10,036 bases of DNA from Gammaproteobacteria bacterium. GTDB lineage: Bacteria > Pseudomonadota > Gammaproteobacteria > S012-40. The translations under genes were made by a program, and so were the position numbers. A model generated the notes under the pieces. It had not been told where the DNA came from and did no database searches. It worked only from the letters and a program-made list of their open reading frames with translations. Positions within the stretch are counted from its first letter, which is position 1. The number at the start of each line of letters is the position of its first letter. Below, one piece after another: positions 6,309 to 10,036 of the stretch. The stretch covers positions 1 to 10,036 of the forward strand of contig JALSHN010000365.1 of assembly GCA_026982215.1 (NCBI GenBank), read 5' to 3'.

Positions 6309-7490
6309 ATGTCCATCATCAAAATGACCGACCTCGATCTGGCCGGCAAGCGCGTGCTCATCCGCGAGGACCTCAACGTCCCCTTGAAGGACGGCAAGGT
6401 GGCCGACGACACCCGCATCCGCGCCGCCCTGAAGACCATCGACGCCGCCCGCAGCGCCGGTGCCCGGGTGATGCTCATGTCCCACCTGGGGCGCCCCACC
6501 GAGGGCGAGTTCGATCCCCAGTATTCCCTGGCCCCGGTGGCCGAGCACCTCTCCGGCCTGCTGGGGCAGACGGTGCGCTTGGTGTCCGACTACCTCGAAC
6601 AGGCCCCTGAAGTGGGCGAGGGTGAAGTGGTGCTGTTGGAGAACGTGCGCTTCAACAAGGGTGAGAAAAAGAACGACCCCGAACTGGCGAAGAAATACGC
6701 CGCCCTGTGTGACGTGTTCGTGATGGACGCCTTTGGTACCGCCCACCGCGCCCAGGCCTCCACCTACGGGGTGGCCGAGTATGCCCCCGTGGCCGCCGCC
6801 GGTCCGCTGTTGGTGGCCGAACTGGATGCCCTGGGCAAGGCCCTGGAGGCGCCGGCGCGCCCCATGGTGGCCATCGTCGGTGGCTCCAAGGTCTCCACCA
6901 AGCTCACCGTGTTGGAGTCGCTGTCCCAGAAAGTGGACCAGCTCATCGTCGGCGGCGGCATCGCCAACACCTTCATCGCCGCTGCCGGCCACCCGGTGGG
7001 CAAGTCCCTCTATGAGCCCGATCTGGTGGACGAGGCCAAACGTCTGATGGAGGCCGCCCGAGCCAAGGGTGGTGAGATCCCCGTGCCCAGCGATGTGGTG
7101 GTGGGCAAGGAATTTTCCGCCGATGCCGAGGCGGTGGTGAAACGGGTGGACGAGGTGGCCGAGGACGACATGATCTTCGACATCGGCCCCGAGACCTCCG
7201 AGCGCTATGCCGAGATCCTCAAGAGCGCCGGCACCATCGTCTGGAATGGCCCGGTGGGGGTGTTCGAGTTCGACCAGTTCGGTGAGGGCACCCGCAAACT
7301 GGCCCTGGCCATCGCCGACAGCCCGGCCTTTTCTATCGCCGGGGGCGGTGATACCCTGGCCGCCATCGCCAAGTACGGGGTCGGCGATCGCATCTCCTAC
7401 ATCTCCACCGGCGGAGGTGCCTTCCTGGAGTTCCTGGAAGGCAAGAAGCTCCCCGCCGTGGAGATCCTGGAGCGTCGCGCCGCCGGCTGA
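6309..7490 (+). CDS. pgk: Phosphoglycerate kinase
   Basis: Phosphoglycerate kinase transfers phosphate between ATP and 3-phosphoglycerate to give 1,3-bisphosphoglycerate, reversibly, in the cytoplasm; it supplies the substrate of the gap product. The 393 residues fit the bacterial family. Visible signatures are the substrate loop REDLNVP (Asp21, Asn23) followed by Arg36 in DDTRI, SHLGRP at 58-63, GGSKVSTKL from residue 191 (Lys194, Lys198) at the hinge, VWNGPVGVFE, and the nucleotide-side GGGDT at 345-349. The ATG at 6309 follows GAGGAG at 6297-6302. Glu at the second position of the usual R-x-D loop is tolerated by the family pattern. It lies 121 bp after gap, behind a strong hairpin that may give it a different message level. 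An alternative name is cbbK. Confidence 0.98.
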   Translation: MSIIKMTDLDLAGKRVLIREDLNVPLKDGKVADDTRIRAALKTIDAARSAGARVMLMSHLGRPTEGEFDPQYSLAPVAEHLSGLLGQTVRLVSDYLEQAPEVGEGEVVLLENVRFNKGEKKNDPELAKKYAALCDVFVMDAFGTAHRAQASTYGVAEYAPVAAAGPLLVAELDALGKALEAPARPMVAIVGGSKVSTKLTVLESLSQKVDQLIVGGGIANTFIAAAGHPVGKSLYEPDLVDEAKRLMEAARAKGGEIPVPSDVVVGKEFSADAEAVVKRVDEVAEDDMIFDIGPETSERYAEILKSAGTIVWNGPVGVFEFDQFGEGTRKLALAIADSPAFSIAGGGDTLAAIAKYGVGDRISYISTGGGAFLEFLEGKKLPAVEILERRAAG

Positions 7491-7495
7491 CCCCT

Positions 7496-7527
7496 CGGGC
7501 CCGGGGCTCTCCCGGGCCCGGTCCTTT
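7496..7527 (+). terminator. Strong intercistronic hairpin between pgk and pyk
   Basis: CGGGCCCGGG (7496-7505) pairs perfectly with CCCGGGCCCG (7511-7520) around GCTCT, an all-GC ten-pair stem starting five bases after the pgk stop. It is followed by GTCCTTTCC, a poor T tract. Partial termination or message processing is likelier than complete termination, since pyk begins 33 bases later and no better promoter was seen between them. Confidence 0.55.
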
Positions 7528-7552
7528 CCATCAGAATTTTCGGGCCTAACGG

Positions 7553-8998
7553 ATGTATCGAAGAACCAAGATCGTCGCCACCCTCGGACCCGCCACCGAC
7601 GACCCCAAGATGCTCGACCGGGTCATCGAGGCCGGCGTGGACGTGGTGCGTATCAATTTTTCCCATGGAACCGTAGAAGAACATAGCCGCCGCGTCGAAC
7701 AGGTCCGGGATCGGGCGCGGGCCTACGACCGCGAAGTGGCGGTACTGGTGGACCTCCAGGGGCCCAAGATCCGCATCGAATGCTTTCGCGATGGCAAGGT
7801 ATCGCTCAGTGAGGGGCAGCGCTTCATCCTCGATGCCGATTGGCCTTCAGCGGAAGGCAGCGAAGAGCGGGTGGGCATCGCCTATCGTGAACTCCCCAAC
7901 GACGTCAAACGGGGCGACACCCTGTTGCTGGACGACGGCCGTATCGTTCTGTGGGTGGAGAAGGTGGAAGGCAACCAAGTGATCACCCAGGTGGTCCACG
8001 GGGGCATCCTTTCCAACCGCAAAGGAATCAATCGCCAAGGCGGTGGGCTCTCCGCCCCGGCGCTCACCGACAAGGACCGCGAGGACATCAAGACTGCCGC
8101 CCGTCTGGAGGCGGACTATCTGGCCGTCTCCTTCCCCCGGACTGCCCAGGACATCGAAGAGGCCCGCGCCTTGTTGCGCGCCGCTGGGGGGCAAGGGCGG
8201 CTGGTGGCCAAGATCGAGCGAGCCGAGGCCCTGGACGCCCTGGAGGAGATCATCGCCGCCTCCGACGTCATCATGGTGGCCCGCGGCGATCTGGGGGTGG
8301 AGATCGGTGACGCCGAGCTGCCGGCGGTGCAGAAGCAGATCATCCGCCTCACCCGCGACATGAACCGCGTGGTGATCACCGCCACCCAGATGATGGAATC
8401 CATGATCGAAAACCCCATCCCCACCCGGGCCGAGGTGTTCGACGTGGCCAATGCCGTTCTGGATGGTACCGACGCGGTGATGCTCTCCGCCGAGACCGCC
8501 GCCGGCAAGTACCCCGACAAGGCGGTGGAGGCCATGGACCGGGTATGCCGGGAGGCGGAGAAACAGCCCCTGGCCCGGGTCTCTGATCACCGCATCAACA
8601 CCCAGTTCGGTCGCATCGACGAAGCCGTCGCCATGGCCTCCATGTACACCGCCAATCATCTGGGGGTGAAGGCCATCGCCGCCCTCACGGAATCCGGCGC
8701 CACCCCCCTGTGGATGTCGCGGATCAGCTCGGGCATCCCCATCTACGCCCTCACCGGTCACACCAGCACCCGCCGCCGGGTGACCTTGTTCCGCGGGGTC
8801 TATCCCATCCCCTTCAACACCCAGAGCACCGACCACGCCGAGGTCAACCGTGAGGCCATCGAAGAACTGGTGCGTCGCGGAGCGGTGCGCGACGGTGACC
8901 TGGTGATCATCACCAAGGGCGATCTCATGGGGGTGCACGGTGGGACCAACGCAATGAAAATCGTCCGTGTGGGCGAGCTGCTCAGCGGGAATGACTGA
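7553..8998 (+). CDS. pyk: Pyruvate kinase (PykA-like)
   Basis: Pyruvate kinase converts phosphoenolpyruvate and ADP to pyruvate and ATP. The 481 residues follow the E. coli PykA pattern closely: RRTKIVATLGPATD at the start, Arg33 and Asn35 in VRINFSHG, LQGPKIR, the catalytic Lys220 and metal-binding Glu222 in AKIERAEA, Asp246 in ARGDLGVEIG, Thr278 in TATQMMESM, and LDGTDAVMLSAET before the C-terminal domain (about 345-481). The start is fixed at ATG 7553 because an in-frame TAA lies six bases upstream. No Shine-Dalgarno sequence is visible before it (AATTTTCGGGCCTAACGG), unlike every other long gene here, so translation may be weaker. Its step is essentially irreversible and removes carbon from the fixation or gluconeogenic pool, so lower or separate expression would make sense; that is inference. 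Paralogue type (PykA versus PykF) is judged from sequence resemblance only. Confidence 0.97.
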   Translation: MYRRTKIVATLGPATDDPKMLDRVIEAGVDVVRINFSHGTVEEHSRRVEQVRDRARAYDREVAVLVDLQGPKIRIECFRDGKVSLSEGQRFILDADWPSAEGSEERVGIAYRELPNDVKRGDTLLLDDGRIVLWVEKVEGNQVITQVVHGGILSNRKGINRQGGGLSAPALTDKDREDIKTAARLEADYLAVSFPRTAQDIEEARALLRAAGGQGRLVAKIERAEALDALEEIIAASDVIMVARGDLGVEIGDAELPAVQKQIIRLTRDMNRVVITATQMMESMIENPIPTRAEVFDVANAVLDGTDAVMLSAETAAGKYPDKAVEAMDRVCREAEKQPLARVSDHRINTQFGRIDEAVAMASMYTANHLGVKAIAALTESGATPLWMSRISSGIPIYALTGHTSTRRRVTLFRGVYPIPFNTQSTDHAEVNREAIEELVRRGAVRDGDLVIITKGDLMGVHGGTNAMKIVRVGELLSGND

Positions 8999-9039
8999 AT
9001 TATCGACCCAAACCCAGTAGCCAACGAGGAGAACCGACC

Positions 9040-10036
9040 ATGGCACTCATCACACTGCGTCAGATGCTGGACCACGCCGCCGAGCACGGCTATGGCGTGC
9101 CGGCCTTCAACGTCAACAACCTCGAGCAAGTCCACGCCATCATGGAGGCCGCCGCCGAGACCGACAGCCCGGTGATCATGCAGGCCTCCGCCGGCGCCCG
9201 TTCCTATGCCGGTGCCCCCTTCCTGCGCCACCTCATGCAGGCGGCGGTAGAACAATGGCCCGACATCCCCATCTGCGTGCACCAGGACCACGGCGCCGAT
9301 CCGGGCGTGTGTCTGCGTTCCATCCAGCTGGGTTTTACCTCGGTGATGATGGACGGCTCGTTGATGCCCGACATGAAAACCCCCTCCACCTATGAATACA
9401 ACGTCGATGTCACCCGCCAGGTGGTGGAAATGGCCCATGCCGGCGGTGTCTCCGTGGAGGGTGAGCTGGGTTGCCTGGGCTCCCTGGAGACCGGCATGGC
9501 CGGTGAAGAAGACGGCTCCGGCGCCGAAGGCGTGCTCTCCAAGGAACAGCTGCTCACCGACCCCGAACAGGCGGCCGATTTCGTCAAGAAGACCGGAGTG
9601 GACGCCCTGGCCATCGCCATCGGCACCTCCCACGGCGCCTACAAGTTCACCCGTCCGCCCACCGGCGACATCCTCGCCATCGAGCGCGTCAAGGAGATCC
9701 ACGCCCGCATCCCTGACACCCACCTGGTGATGCATGGCTCCAGCTCGGTGCCCCAGGACTGGCTGAAGATCATCCACGAATTCGGCGGCGACATCGGCGA
9801 GACCTACGGCGTGCCGGTGGAAGAGATCCAGGAGGGCATCAAGTACGGGGTGCGCAAGGTCAACATCGACACCGACCTGCGCCTGGCCGCCACCGGGGCC
9901 ATCCGCAAGCACCTGGCCGAGAACCCCAAGAACTTCGATCCGCGCAAGTACTTCAAGGCCGCCAAGGACGCCATGAAGCAGATCTGCAAGGATCGCTACG
10001 AGGCCTTCGGTTGCGCTGGCCAAGCCTCCAAGATAA
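9040..10036 (+). CDS. fba: Fructose-bisphosphate aldolase, class II, Calvin-cycle subtype, 3' end missing
   Basis: This zinc enzyme condenses dihydroxyacetone phosphate with glyceraldehyde-3-phosphate to fructose-1,6-bisphosphate; members of its subtype also make sedoheptulose-1,7-bisphosphate in the Calvin cycle. The first 332 codons are present and the frame is still open at the window end; the family is usually about 350 residues, so perhaps 15-25 are missing. Class II features are the catalytic Asp83 and zinc ligand His84 in HQDHG, Glu140 and Glu142 in VEGELG, His198 in GTSHGAYK and His232 in VMHGSSS, with NIDTDLR late in the barrel. The opening ALITLRQMLDHAAEHGYGVP is typical of the proteobacterial Calvin-cycle subtype. 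The ATG at 9040 follows GAGGAG, 41 bp after pyk. An alternative name is cbbA. Confidence 0.96.
   Translation, partial: MALITLRQMLDHAAEHGYGVPAFNVNNLEQVHAIMEAAAETDSPVIMQASAGARSYAGAPFLRHLMQAAVEQWPDIPICVHQDHGADPGVCLRSIQLGFTSVMMDGSLMPDMKTPSTYEYNVDVTRQVVEMAHAGGVSVEGELGCLGSLETGMAGEEDGSGAEGVLSKEQLLTDPEQAADFVKKTGVDALAIAIGTSHGAYKFTRPPTGDILAIERVKEIHARIPDTHLVMHGSSSVPQDWLKIIHEFGGDIGETYGVPVEEIQEGIKYGVRKVNIDTDLRLAATGAIRKHLAENPKNFDPRKYFKAAKDAMKQICKDRYEAFGCAGQASKI

Noticed and set aside
4937..6499. 520-codon open frame antisense to gap
   Set aside because: It spans the ends of three genes and an intergenic hairpin, has shadow-like composition (Gly/His/Val/Leu) and no family resemblance.
7847..9046. 399-codon open frame antisense to pyk
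   Set aside because: Shadow of a conserved gene; Gly/His/Asp-rich without domain-like features.
8800..10023. 407-codon open frame antisense to pyk and fba
   Set aside because: Lies opposite two well-supported genes and has the same biased composition as the other antisense frames.

Overview
The window reads as chromosomal DNA from a high-GC proteobacterium, most likely a gammaproteobacterium and plausibly an autotroph (sulfur oxidiser or purple sulfur type). This rests on three things: the compact order tkt-gap-pgk-pyk-fba, the Calvin-cycle-type class II aldolase, and a signal-peptide-bearing, beta-barrel-like protein that implies a Gram-negative envelope. No rRNA, tRNA, CRISPR array, transposase or phage gene was seen. 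RubisCO and phosphoribulokinase are not in the window, so autotrophy is inferred.

Left part (1-2134, minus strand): two envelope genes run leftward. The first encodes a 650-residue exported protein with a short Ig-like N-terminal domain followed by a long stretch rich in amphipathic, aromatic-ended segments, as in outer-membrane beta-barrels. Ten bases after its stop begins a second gene, cut by the window edge, whose first 57 codons encode a classic signal peptide and the start of a beta-rich domain. The stop of the first gene overlaps the ribosome binding site of the second, so the two are probably translated together. Neither is recognised as a named family.

Middle part (2135-3149): about 1 kb without long genes. 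It holds two tiny single-helix membrane protein genes (28 and 27 codons), each with a near-perfect ribosome binding site and followed by a hairpin that could end transcription. A 16-bp perfect inverted repeat, candidate promoters, a hairpin-rich leader and a possible 35-codon leader peptide ahead of tkt are also present. This is the least conventional stretch of the window.

Right part (3150-10036, plus strand): transketolase, glyceraldehyde-3-phosphate dehydrogenase, phosphoglycerate kinase, pyruvate kinase and class II fructose-bisphosphate aldolase (last codons beyond the window) form a tight cluster. Gaps are 38, 121, 62 and 41 bp. Together they interconvert 3-phosphoglycerate, triose phosphates, fructose bisphosphate and pentose phosphates, the shared core of the Calvin cycle, gluconeogenesis and glycolysis, while pyruvate kinase draws carbon off toward pyruvate. 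The two longer gaps contain very strong GC hairpins, and pyk lacks a clear Shine-Dalgarno site. Both features suggest that expression is tuned gene by gene within the operon.
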